Shown here: in pieces, positions 51,001-61,800 of the stretch | Position numbering within the stretch: position 1 is the first letter of the stretch | Layout of the letters: each line of letters opens with the position of its first letter | NCBI GenBank assembly: GCA_022605955.1 | Contig: JAKCOZ010000595.1 | Location: forward strand, 1-64,000 | Length of the DNA: 64,000 bases | Origin: Rallus limicola | Lineage: Eukaryota; Chordata; Aves; Gruiformes; Rallidae | Direction of reading: 5' to 3' | Program-made: the position numbers and the translations under genes | Notes under the pieces: model-generated | What the model was told of the DNA's origin: nothing | Databases searched by the model: none | What the model saw: only the letters and a program-made list of their open reading frames with translations

Positions 51001-54000
51001 TTTCTCGGCCCTAGCAGACTGCAGTTCAAAACATGCTAAACGTCCAGCAATAACTCCCAAAGTAAAGAAGCTAGGCCTGAAAGGCATAGCTTGTCTGAAA
51101 CCTCCTAACAGGACACACAAGCAGACCCTGTCACTTTGGCTCTCAGCCTTTTCCTTTGCCTGGAAAGAGGGAACATGCCTGGAACCTCCTACGGTGCTTT
51201 TCTTGGCCCTAGCAGACTGCAGTTCAAAACATGCTAAACGTCCAGCAATAACTCCCAAAGTAAAGAAGCTAGGCCTGAAAGGCATAGCTTGTCTGAAACC
51301 TCCTAACAGGACACACAAGCAGACCCTGTCACTTTGGCTCTCAGCCTTTTCCTTTGCCTGGAAAGAGGGAACATGCCTGGAACCTCCTACGGTGCTTTTC
51401 TCGGCCCTAGCAGACTGCAGTTCAAAACATGCTAAACGTCCAGCAGTAACTCCCAAAGTAAAGAAGCTAGGACTGAAAGGCATAGTTTGTCTGAAACCTC
51501 GTAACAGGACACACAAGCAGACCCTGTCACTTTGGCTCTCAGCCTTTTCCTTTGCCTGGAAAGAGGGAACATGCCTGGAACCTCCTACGGTGCTTTTCTC
51601 GGCCCTAGCAGACTGCAGTTCAAAACATGCTAAACGTCCAGCAATAACTCCCAAAGTAAAGAAGCTAGGACTGAAAGGCAATGCTTGTCTGAAACCTCCT
51701 AACAGGACACACAAGCAGACCCTGTCACTTTGGCTCTCAGCCTTTTCCTTTGCCTGGAAAGAGGGAACATGCCTGGAACCTCCTACGGTGCTTTTCTCGG
51801 CCCTAGCAGACTGCAGTTCAAAACATGCTAAACGTCCAGCCATAACTCCCAAAGTAAAGAAGCTAGGCCTGAAAGGCATAGCTTGTCTGAAACCTCCTAA
51901 CAGGACACACGAGCAGACCCTGTCACTTTGGCTCTCAGCCTTTTCCTTTGCCTGGAAAGAGGGAACATGCCTGGAACCTCCTACGGTGCTTTTCTCGGCC
52001 CTAGCAGACTGCAGTTCAAAACATGCTAAACGTCCAGCAATAACTCCCAAAGTAAAGAAGCTAGGCCTGAAAGGCATAGCTTGTCTGAAACCTCCTAACA
52101 GGACACACAAGCAGACCCTGTCACTTTGGCTCTCAGCCTTTTCCTTTGCCTGGAAAGAGGGAACATGCCTGGAACCACCTACGGTGCTTTTCTCGGCCCT
52201 AGCAGACTGCAGTTCAAAACATGCTAAACGTCCAGCAATAACTCCCAAAGTAAAGAAGCTAGGCCTGAAAGGCATAGCTTGTCTGAAACCTCCTAACAGG
52301 ACACACAAGCAGACCCTGTCACTTTGGCTCTCAGCCTTTTCCTTTGCTTGGAAAGAGGGAACATGCCTGGAACCTCCTACGGTGCTTTTCTCGGCCCTTG
52401 CAGACTGCAGTTCAAAACATGCTAAACGTCCAGCAATAACTCCCAAAGTAAAGAAGCTAGGACTGAAAGGCATAGCTTGTCTGAAACCTCCTAACAGGAC
52501 ACACAAGCAGACCCTGTCACTTTGGCTCTCAGCCTTTTCCTTTGCCTGGAAAGAGGGAACATGCCTGGAACCTCCTACGGTGCTTTTCTCGGCCCTAGCA
52601 GACTGCAGTTCAAAACATGCTAAACGTCCAGCAATAACTCCCAAAGTAAAGAAGCTAGGCCTGAAAGGCATAGCTTGTCTGAAACCTCCTAACAGGACAC
52701 ACAAGCAGACCCTGTCACTTTGGCTCTCAGCCTTTTCCTTTGCCTGGAAAGAGGGAACATGCCTGGAACCTCCTACGGTGCTTTTCTCGGCCCTAGCAGA
52801 CTGCAGTTCAAAACATGCTAAACGTCCAGCAATAACTCCCAAAGTAAAGAAGCTAGGCCTGAAAGGCATACCTTGTCTGAAACCTCCTAACAGGACACAC
52901 AAGCAGACCCTGTCACTTTGGCTCTCAGCCTTTTCCTTTGCCTGGAAAGAGGGAACATGCCTGGAACCTCCTACGGTGCTTTTCTCGGCCCTAGCAGACT
53001 GCAGTTCAAAACATGCTAAACGTCCAGCAGTAACTCCCAAAGTAAAGAAGCTAGGCCTGAAAGGCATAGCTTGTCTGAAACCTCCTAACAGGACACACAA
53101 GCAGACCCTGTCACTTTGGCTCTCAGCCTTTTCCTTTGCCTGGAAAGAGGGAACATGCCTGGAACCTCCTACGGTGCTTTTCTCGGCCCTAGCAGACTGC
53201 AGTTCAAAACATGCTAAACGTCCAGCAATAACTCCCAAAGTAAAGAAGCTAGGCCTGAAAGGCATAGCTTGTCTGAAACCTCCTAACAGGACACACAAGC
53301 AGACCCTGTCACTTTGGCTCTCAGCCTTTTCCTTTGCCTGGAAAGAGGGAACATGCCTGGAACCTCCTACGGTGCTTTTCTCGGCCCTAGCAGACTGCAG
53401 TTCAAAACATGCTAAACGTCCAGCAATAACTCCCAAAGTAAAGAAGCTAGGCCTGAAAGGCATAGCTTGTCTGAAACCTCCTAACAGGACACACAAGCAG
53501 ACCCTGTCACTTTGGCTCTCAGCCTTTTCCTTTGCCTGGAAAGAGGGAACATGCCTGGAACCTCCTACGGTGCTTTTCTCGGCCCTAGCAGACTGCAGTT
53601 CAAAACATGCTAAACGTCCAGCAATAACTCCCAAAGTAAAGAAGCTAGGCCTGAAAGGCATAGCTTGTCTGAAACCTCCTAACAGGACACACAAGCAGAC
53701 CCTGTCACTTTGGCTCTCAGCCTTTTCCTTTGCCTGGAAAGAGGGAACATGCCTGGAACCTCCTACGGTGCTTTTCTCGGCCCTAGCAGACTGCAGTTCA
53801 AAACATGCTAAACGTCCAGCAATAACTCCCAAAGTAAAGAAGCTAGGCCTGAAAGGCATAGCTTGTCTGAAACCTCCTAACAGGACACACAAGCAGACCC
53901 TGTCACTTTGGCTCTCAGCCTTTTCCTTTGCTTGGAAAGAGGGAACATGCCTGGAACCTCCTACGGTGCTTTTCTCGGCCCTTGCAGACTGCAGTTCAAA

Positions 54001-56399
54001 ACATGCTAAACGTCCAGCAATAACTCCCAAAGTAAAGAAGCTAGGACTGAAAGGCATAGCTTGTCTGAAACCTCCTAACAGGACACACAAGCAGACCCTG
54101 TCACTTTGGCTCTCAGCCTTTTCCTTTGCCTGGAAAGAGGGAACATGCCTGGAACCTCCTACGGTGCTTTTCTCGGCCCTAGCAGACTGCAGTTCAAAAC
54201 ATGCTAAACGTCCAGCAATAACTCCCAAAGTAAAGAAGCTAGGCCTGAAAGGCATAGCTTGTCTGAAACCTCCTAACAGGACACACAAGCAGACCCTATC
54301 ACTTTGGCTCTCAGCCTTTTCCTTTGCTTGGAAAGAGGGAACATGCCTGGAACCTCCTACGGTGCTTTTCTCGGCCCTTGCAGACTGCAGTTCAAAACAT
54401 GCTAAACGTCCAGCAATAACTCCCAAAGTAAAGAAGCTAGGACTGAAAGGCATAGCTTGTCTGAAACCTCCTAACAGGACACACAAGCAGACCCTGTCAC
54501 TTTGGCTCTCAGCCTTTTCCTTTGCCTGGAAAGAGGGAACATGCCTGGAACCTCCTACGGTGCTTTTCTCGGCCCTAGCAGACTGCAGTTCAAAACATGC
54601 TAAACGTCCAGCAATAACTCCCAAAGTAAAGAAGCTAGGCCTGAAAGGCATAGCTTGTCTGAAACCTCCTAACAGGACACACAAGCAGACCCTGTCACTT
54701 TGGCTCTCAGCCTTTTCCTTTGCCTGGAAAGAGGGAACATGCCTGGAACCTCCTACGGTGCTTTTCTCGGCCCTAGCAGACTGCAGTTCAAAACATGCTA
54801 AACGTCCAGCAATAACTCCCAAAGTAAAGAAGCTAGGCCTGAAAGGCATAGCTTGTCTGAAACCTCCTAACAGGACACACAAGCAGACCCTGTCACTTTG
54901 GCTCTCAGCCTTTTCCTTTGCCTGGAAAGAGGGAACATGCCTGGAACCTCCTACGGTGCTTTTCTCGGCCCTAGCAGACTGCAGTTCAAAACATGCTAAA
55001 CGTCCAGCAACAACTCCCAAAGTAAAGAAGCTAGGCCTGAAAGGCATAGCTTGTCTGAAACCTCCTAACAGGACACACAAGCAGACCCTGTCACTTTGGC
55101 TCTCAGCCTTTTCCTTTGCCTGGAAAGAGGGAACATGCCTGGAACCTCCTACGGTGCTTTTCTCGGCCCTAGCAGACTGCAGTTCAAAACATGCTAAACG
55201 TCCAGCAATAACTCCCAAAGTAAAGAAGCTAGGCCTGAAAGGCATAGCTTGTCTGAAACCTCCTAACAGGACACACAAGCAGACCCTGTCACTTTGGCTC
55301 TCATCCTTTTCCTTTGCCTGGATAGAGGGAACATGCCTGGAACCTCCTACGGTGCTTTTCTCGGCCCTAGCAGACTGCAGTTCAAAACATGCTAAACGTC
55401 CAGCAATAACTCCCAAAGTAAAGAAGCTAGGCCTGAAAGGCATAGCTTGTCTGAAACCTCCTAACAGGACACACAAGCAGACCCTGTCACTTTGGCTCTC
55501 AGCCTTTTCCTTTGCCTGGAAAGAGGGAACATGCCTGGAACCTCCTACGGTGCTTTTCTCGGCCCTAGCAGACTGCAGTTCAAAACATGCTAAACGTCCA
55601 GCAATAACTCCCAAAGTAAAGAAGCTAGGCCTGAAAGGCATAGCTTGTCTGAAACCTCCTAACAGGACACACAAGCAGACCCTGTCACTTTGGCTCTCAG
55701 CCTTTTCCTTTGCCTGGAAAGAGGGAACATGCCTGGAACCTCCTACGGTGCTTTTCTCGGCCCTAGCAGACTGCAGTTCAAAACATGCTAAACGTCCAGC
55801 AATAACTCCCAAAGTAAAGAAGCTAGGCCTGAAAGGCATAGCTTGTCTGAAACCTCCTAACAGGACACACAAGCAGACCCTGTCACTTTGGCTCTCAGCC
55901 TTTTCCTTTGCCTGGAAAGAGGGAACATGCCTGGAACCTCCTACGGTGCTTTTCTTGGCCCTAGCAGACTGCAGTTCAAAACATGCTAAACGTCCAGCAG
56001 TAACTCCCAAAGTAAAGAAGCTAGGCCTGAAAGGCATAGCTTGTCTGAAACCTCCTAACAGGACACACAAGCAGACCCTGTCACTTTGGCTCTCAGCCTT
56101 TTCCTTTGCCTGGAAAGAGGGAACATGCCTGGAACCTCCTACGGTGCTTTTCTCGGCCCTAGCAGACTGCAGTTCAAAACATGCTAAACGTCCAGCAATA
56201 ACTCCCAAAGTAAAGAAGCTAGGCCTGAAAGGCATAGCTTGTCTGAAACCTCCTAACAGGACACACAAGCAGACCCTGTCACTTTGGCTCTCAGCCTTTT
56301 CCTTTGCCTGGAAAGAGGGAACATGCCTGGAACCTCCTACGGTGCTTTTCTCGGCCCTAGCAGACTGCAGTTCAAAACATGCTAAACGTCCAGCAATAA

Positions 56400-56404
56400 C
56401 TCCC
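56400..56404. repeat. Target site duplication, left of LTR copy 1 (CTCCC)
   Basis: An intact monomer reads AATAACTCCCAAAGTAAAG. The array is interrupted after CTCCC and resumes with CTCCC after the LTR at 56994-56998. The 5-bp duplication is the footprint of integrase-mediated insertion. Confidence 0.93.
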
Positions 56405-56460
56405 TGTCGTGGTTTCACCCCGGCTTGGGCCGAGATCCACGCAGCTGCCTGCTCCTTAAA

Positions 56461-56526
56461 GTAAAAGAGCAGGAGAAAAGGGAAAAAGGGGAGGGGGGAA
56501 ACAAGGGAAGGGAAAAGGAAGGGGCA
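56461..56526 (+). other. Purine tract with G-quadruplex motif in LTR copy 1
   Basis: The plus strand is almost pure A/G here. It contains G-runs at 56480-56482, 56488-56491, 56493-56498, 56505-56507 and 56510-56512, separated by loops of 5, 1, 6 and 2 bases. That satisfies the canonical G3+N1-7 rule. In the sense direction of the LTR it is a pyrimidine-rich tract near the 3' end. Folding is not shown. Confidence 0.6.
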
Positions 56527-56600
56527 AATAACTCCAAAACCAAGAAACTAAGAGGCCCGTGGGTTGGGATAAGGATAGTTTACTAAGATAACAGAAAAAT

Positions 56601-56610
56601 AAAATATATA
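56601..56610 (-). promoter_or_regulatory. TATA-like AT-rich element in LTR copy 1
   Basis: On the LTR sense strand this reads TATATATTTT, about 384-393 bases from the LTR 5' end, and is followed some 17 bases later by AGTAAA (56579-56584), a known variant poly(A) hexamer. Whether either is used is unknown. The GC-rich part of the LTR (about 56700-56780) is another possible promoter zone. Confidence 0.3.
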
Positions 56611-56993
56611 CAATGCTAACAGGACTATAGAGCAAAAGAATATGAAAATATTGATACACAATGCAGTTTCTCACCGAACCACACAACTCAGGCCGTACCA
56701 CCCAGAGCCGTCCCGGAACCCGACCGTCCCCCCAAGACCCTCGCGTCCCGGCCGCTCGCGTCCCGGAACCGCCCCTTCTTCCTCCCATCAGCCCCCCTTT
56801 TTCCTGGGCAGGACGTAATTGGCATGGAATACTCTCTTTGGCCCATCTGGGTCACCTGTCCTGGCATTGACTGTCTGACTGCAACTAAAAACATCAGGGT
56901 GTTATCAGCACTGTTTTCATTTTAACTCCCAAACACAGCATTCCATCCGCTGCTACAAATGAAATTAACTCTATCCTGACTGAAACCAGGACA

Positions 56994-56998
56994 CTCCC
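56994..56998. repeat. Target site duplication, right of LTR copy 1 (CTCCC)
   Basis: This is the second copy of the 5-bp duplication. The satellite resumes directly as CTCCCAAAGTAAAGAAG. Confidence 0.93.
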
Positions 56999-57007
56999 AA
57001 AGTAAAG

Positions 57008-57032
57008 AAGCTAGGCCTGAAAGGCCTAGCTT
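57008..57032. repeat. Perfect 11-bp dyad in the monomer next to LTR copy 1
   Basis: Arms AAGCTAGGCCT and AGGCCTAGCTT flank a GAA loop. The usual monomer has AGGCATAGCTT on the right, one mismatch. The A-to-C change that makes the dyad perfect is found here and at the equivalent place beside LTR copy 2. Confidence 0.85.
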
Positions 57033-58582
57033 GTCTGAAACCTCCTAACAGGACACACAAGCAGACCCTGTCACTTTGGCTCTCAGCCTTTTCCTTTGCC
57101 TGGAAAGAGGGAACATGCCTGGAACCTCCTACGGTGCTTTTCTCGGCCCTAGCAGACTGCAGTTCAAAACATGCTAAACGTCCAGCAATAACTCCCAAAG
57201 TAAAGAAGCTAGGCCTGAAAGGCATAGCTTGTCTGAAACCTCCTAACAGGACACACAAGCAGACCCTGTCACTTTGGCTCTCAGCCTTTTCCTTTGCCTG
57301 GAAAGAGGGAACATGCCTGGAACCTCCTACGGTGCTTTTCTCGGCCCTAGCAGACTGCAGTTCAAAACATGCTAAACGTCCAGCAATAACTCCCAAAGTA
57401 AAGAAGCTAGGCCTGAAAGGCATAGCTTGTCTGAAACCTCCTAACAGGACACACAAGCAGACCCTGTCACTTTGGCTCTCAGCCTTTTCCTTTGCCTGGA
57501 AAGAGGGAACATGCCTGGAACCTCCTACGGTGCTTTTCTCGGCCCTAGCAGACTGCAGTTCAAAACATGCTAAACGTCCAGCAATAACTCCCAAAGTAAA
57601 GAAGCTAGGCCTGAAAGGCATAGCTTGTCTGAAACCTCCTAACAGGACACACAAGCAGACCCTGTCACTTTGGCTCTCAGCCTTTTCCTTTGCCTGGAAA
57701 GAGGGAACATGCCTGGAACCTCCTACGGTGCTTTTCTCGGCCCTAGCAGACTGCAGTTCAAAACATGCTAAACGTCCAGCAATAACTCCCAAAGTAAAGA
57801 AGCTAGGCCTGAAAGGCATAGCTTGTCTGAAACCTCCTAACAGGACACACAAGCAGACCCTGTCACTTTGGCTCTCAGCCTTTTCCTTTGCCTGGAAAGA
57901 GGGAACATGCCTGGAACCTCCTACGGTGCTTTTCTCGGCCCTAGCAGACTGCAGTTCAAAACATGCTAAACGTCCAGCAATAACTCCCAAAGTAAAGAAG
58001 CTAGGCCTGAAAGGCATAGCTTGTCTGAAACCTCCTAACAGGACACACAAGCAGACCCTGTCACTTTGGCTCTCAGCCTTTTCCTTTGCTTGGAAAGAGG
58101 GAACATGCCTGGAACCTCCTACGGTGCTTTTCTCGGCCCTAGCAGACTGCAGTTCAAAACATGCTAAACGTCCAGCAATAACTCCCAAAGTAAAGAAGCT
58201 AGGCCTGAAAGGCATAGCTTGTCTGAAACCTCCTAACAGGACACACAAGCAGACCCTGTCACTTTGGCTCCCAGCCTTTTCCTTTGCCTGGAAAGAGGGA
58301 ACATGCCTGGAACCTCCTACGGTGCTTTTCTCGGCCCTAGCAGACTGCAGTTCAAAACATGCTAAACGTCCAGCAACAACTCCCAAAGTAAAGAAGCTAG
58401 GCCTGAAAGGCATAGCTTGTCTGAAACCTCCTAACAGGACACACAAGCAGACCCTGTCACTTTGGCTCTCAGCCTTTTCCTTTGCCTGGAAAGAGGGAAC
58501 ATGCCTGGAACCTCCTACGGTGCTTTTCTCGGCCCTTGCAGACTGCAGTTCAAAACATGCTAAACGTCCAGCAATAACTCCC

Positions 58583-58886
58583 AAAGTAAAGAAGCTAGGC
58601 CTGAAAGGCATAGCTTGTCTGAAACCTCCTAACAGGACACACAAGCAGACCCTGTCACTTTGGCTCTCAGCCTTTTCCTTTGCCTGGAAAGTTGGAACAT
58701 GCCTGGAACCTCCTACGGTGCTTTTCTCGGCCCCAAAGTAAAGAAGCTAGGCCTGAAAGGCATAGCTTGTCTGAAACCTCCTAACAGGACACACAAGCAG
58801 ACCCTGTCACTTTGGCTCTCAGCCTTTTCCTTTGCCTGGAAAGTTGGAACATGCCTGGAACCTCCTACGGTGCTTTTCTCGGCCCC
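58583..58886. repeat. Tandem pair of identical 152-bp truncated monomers
   Basis: Two units, 58583-58734 and 58735-58886, each lack 46 bp (from TAGCAGACTGC to AATAACTCC), giving the junction GGCCCCAAAG. Both also carry AAAGTTGGAAC in place of AAAGAGGGAAC. The junction has short C-run microhomology. The pair replaces one full monomer: the array here is 106 bp longer than the counterpart left of LTR copy 1, and 2 x 152 - 198 = 106. This implies one deletion, then a local duplication. Confidence 0.9.
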
Positions 58887-61800
58887 AAAGTAAAGAAGCT
58901 AGGCCTGAAAGGCATAGCTTGTCTGAAACCTCCTAACAGGACACACAAGCAGACCCTGTCACTTTGGCTCTCAGCCTTTTCCTTTGCCTGGAAAGAGGGA
59001 ACATGCCTGGAACCTCCTACGGTGCTTTTCTCGGCCCTAGCAGACTGCAGTTCAAAACATGCTAAACGTCCAGCAATAACTCCCAAAGTAAAGAAGCTAG
59101 GCCTGAAAGGCATACCTTGTCTGAAACCTCCTAACAGGACACACAAGCAGACCCTGTCACTTTGGCTCTCAGCCTTTTCCTTTGCCTGGAAAGAGGGAAC
59201 ATGCCTGGAACCTCCTACGGTGCTTTTCTCGGCCCTAGCAGACTGCAGTTCAAAACATGCTAAACGTCCAGCAGTAACTCCCAAAGTAAAGAAGCTAGGC
59301 CTGAAAGGCATAGCTTGTCTGAAACCTCCTAACAGGACACACAAGCAGACCCTGTCACTTTGGCTCTCAGCCTTTTCCTTTGCCTGGAAAGAGGGAACAT
59401 GCCTGGAACCTCCTACGGTGCTTTTCTCGGCCCTAGCAGACTGCAGTTCAAAACATGCTAAACGTCCAGCAATAACTCCCAAAGTAAAGAAGCTAGGCCT
59501 GAAAGGCATAGCTTGTCTGAAACCTCCTAACAGGACACACAAGCAGACCCTGTCACTTTGGCTCTCAGCCTTTTCCTTTGCCTGGATAGAGGGAACATGC
59601 CTGGAACCTCCTACGGTGCTTTTCTCGGCCCTAGCAGACTGCAGTTCAAAACATGCTAAACGTCCAGCAATAACTCCCAAAGTAAAGAAGCTAGGCCTGA
59701 AAGGCATAGCTTGTCTGAAACCTCCTAACAGGACACACAAGCAGACCCTGTCACTTTGGCTCTCAGCCTTTTCCTTTGCCTGGAAAGAGGGAACATGCCT
59801 GGAACCTCCTACGGTGCTTTTCTCGGCCCTAGCAGACTGCAGTTCAAAACATGCTAAACGTCCAGCAATAACTCCCAAAGTAAAGAAGCTAGGCCTGAAA
59901 GGCATAGCTTGTCTGAAACCTCCTAACAGGACACACAAGCAGACCCTGTCACTTTGGCTCTCAGCCTTTTCCTTTGCCTGGAAAGAGGGAACATGCCTGG
60001 AACCTCCTACGGTGCTTTTCTCGGCCCTAGCAGACTGCAGTTCAAAACATGCTAAACGTCCAGCAATAACTCCCAAAGTAAAGAAGCTAGGCCTGAAAGG
60101 CATAGCTTGTCTGAAACCTCCTAACAGGACACACAAGCAGACCCTGTCACTTTGGCTCTCAGCCTTTTCCTTTGCTTGGAAAGAGGGAACATGCCTGGAA
60201 CCTCCTACGGTGCTTTTCTCGGCCCTTGCAGACTGCAGTTCAAAACATGCTAAACGTCCAGCAATAACTCCCAAAGTAAAGAAGCTAGGACTGAAAGGCA
60301 TAGCTTGTCTGAAACCTCCTAACAGGACACACAAGCAGACCCTGTCACTTTGGCTCTCAGCCTTTTCCTTTGCCTGGAAAGAGGGAACATGCCTGGAACC
60401 TCCTACGGTGCTTTTCTCGGCCCTAGCAGACTGCAGTTCAAAACATGCTAAACGTCCAGCAATAACTCCCAAAGTAAAGAAGCTAGGCCTGAAAGGCATA
60501 GCTTGTCTGAAACCTCCTAACAGGACACACAAGCAGACCCTATCACTTTGGCTCTCAGCCTTTTCCTTTGCTTGGAAAGAGGGAACATGCCTGGAACCTC
60601 CTACGGTGCTTTTCTCGGCCCTTGCAGACTGCAGTTCAAAACATGCTAAACGTCCAGCAATAACTCCCAAAGTAAAGAAGCTAGGACTGAAAGGCATAGC
60701 TTGTCTGAAACCTCCTAACAGGACACACAAGCAGACCCTGTCACTTTGGCTCTCAGCCTTTTCCTTTGCCTGGAAAGAGGGAACATGCCTGGAACCTCCT
60801 ACGGTGCTTTTCTCGGCCCTAGCAGACTGCAGTTCAAAACATGCTAAACGTCCAGCAATAACTCCCAAAGTAAAGAAGCTAGGCCTGAAAGGCATAGCTT
60901 GTCTGAAACCTCCTAACAGGACACACAAGCAGACCCTGTCACTTTGGCTCTCAGCCTTTTCCTTTGCCTGGAAAGAGGGAACATGCCTGGAACCTCCTAC
61001 GGTGCTTTTCTCGGCCCTAGCAGACTGCAGTTCAAAACATGCTAAACGTCCAGCAATAACTCCCAAAGTAAAGAAGCTAGGCCTGAAAGGCATAGCTTGT
61101 CTGAAACCTCCTAACAGGACACACAAGCAGACCCTGTCACTTTGGCTCTCAGCCTTTTCCTTTGCCTGGAAAGAGGGAACATGCCTGGAACCTCCTACGG
61201 TGCTTTTCTCGGCCCTAGCAGACTGCAGTTCAAAACATGCTAAACGTCCAGCAACAACTCCCAAAGTAAAGAAGCTAGGCCTGAAAGGCATAGCTTGTCT
61301 GAAACCTCCTAACAGGACACACAAGCAGACCCTGTCACTTTGGCTCTCAGCCTTTTCCTTTGCCTGGAAAGAGGGAACATGCCTGGAACCTCCTACGGTG
61401 CTTTTCTCGGCCCTAGCAGACTGCAGTTCAAAACATGCTAAACGTCCAGCAATAACTCCCAAAGTAAAGAAGCTAGGCCTGAAAGGCATAGCTTGTCTGA
61501 AACCTCCTAACAGGACACACAAGCAGACCCTGTCACTTTGGCTCTCATCCTTTTCCTTTGCCTGGATAGAGGGAACATGCCTGGAACCTCCTACGGTGCT
61601 TTTCTCGGCCCTAGCAGACTGCAGTTCAAAACATGCTAAACGTCCAGCAATAACTCCCAAAGTAAAGAAGCTAGGCCTGAAAGGCATAGCTTGTCTGAAA
61701 CCTCCTAACAGGACACACAAGCAGACCCTGTCACTTTGGCTCTCAGCCTTTTCCTTTGCCTGGAAAGAGGGAACATGCCTGGAACCTCCTACGGTGCTTT

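Larger units (their letters stand above)
1..56404. repeat. 198-bp tandem satellite array, main body
   Basis: The stretch consists of head-to-tail copies of a 198-bp unit; about 285 copies fit here. The period is direct: the same landmark (TACGGTGC) recurs at 9811 and 10009, and marker variants throughout the clean part are spaced by exact multiples of 198. A typical monomer contains a PstI site (CTGCAG), three CpGs (in AAACGTCC, CTCGGCC and TACGGTG), an 11-bp dyad, and pyrimidine-rich CCTTTTCCTTTGCCTGG. I see no CENP-B box core (TTCG followed by a CGGG half) in the consensus. Copies differ by a few recurring substitutions, which allows higher-order repeats to be mapped. A centromeric or heterochromatic role is inference from array size and homogeneity only. 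I do not recognise the monomer as a named satellite family. Confidence 0.98.
41712..56404. repeat. Satellite mosaic with 12/13-mer and partial 30-mer periodicities
   Basis: The segment is satellite throughout. A monomer with TTTTCTTGGCCC and CAGTAACTC lies at 43084 and 45460 (2376 bp, 12 monomers) and again at 55954 (53 monomers later). The variant AAAGTTAGGAAG occurs at 44132 and 46706 (2574 bp, 13 monomers). From 48022 the order ACATCCTATGG, GGCAATGC, CACGAGC, CCATCAATA, GAACAAGCC, GGACAGAAAGG (about 50086) parallels the right part of the 30-mer. The spacing from the block C marker (38122) is 50 monomers exactly. A T at 42492 (TTCTAGGCC) breaks the plus-strand frame. I see no other sequence. 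Confidence 0.8.
56405..56993 (-). mobile_element. Solo LTR of an avian endogenous retrovirus, copy 1 (589 bp)
   Basis: This single-copy insert has TG...CA ends (TGTCGTGG at the plus-strand left end, CCAGGACA at the right) and a 5-bp target duplication, CTCCC. Read on the minus strand it starts TGTCCTGGTTTCAG and ATAGAGTTAATTT and ends GGGGTGAAACCACGACA. I recognise these from memory as typical of a widespread bird LTR group, which sets the strand. There is no internal gag/pol/env sequence or second LTR next to it, so it is a recombined solo LTR. A 5-bp duplication favours an ERVL-like element over ERVK (usually 6 bp), but the family is not proven. Short open frames inside it are not convincing genes. 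Confidence 0.9.
52869..57480. repeat. Left copy of the 6244-bp LTR-containing duplication (approximate limits)
   Basis: Everything here matches the sequence 6244 bp to the right at nearly every position I compared. That includes private variants at 52869, 54297 and 55304, the LTR, its target duplications and the perfect dyad. Differences noted are A at 53343 against T at 59587, and T at 55956 against G at 62200. The left limit lies between about 52487 and 52869. The right limit is near 57490, where TTTGCCTGG here corresponds to TTTGCTTGG at 63735. Confidence 0.85.

Noticed and set aside
1..56404. CRISPR array, because of regular direct repeats
   Set aside because: There are no unique spacers: the whole 198-bp unit repeats without intervening variable sequence, and no cas genes are present.
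56456..56894. Short open frames (68-110 codons) inside the LTR as small genes
   Set aside because: They overlap each other on both strands inside a GC-rich and purine-rich LTR, are duplicated only because the LTR is, and show no domain or codon signal.
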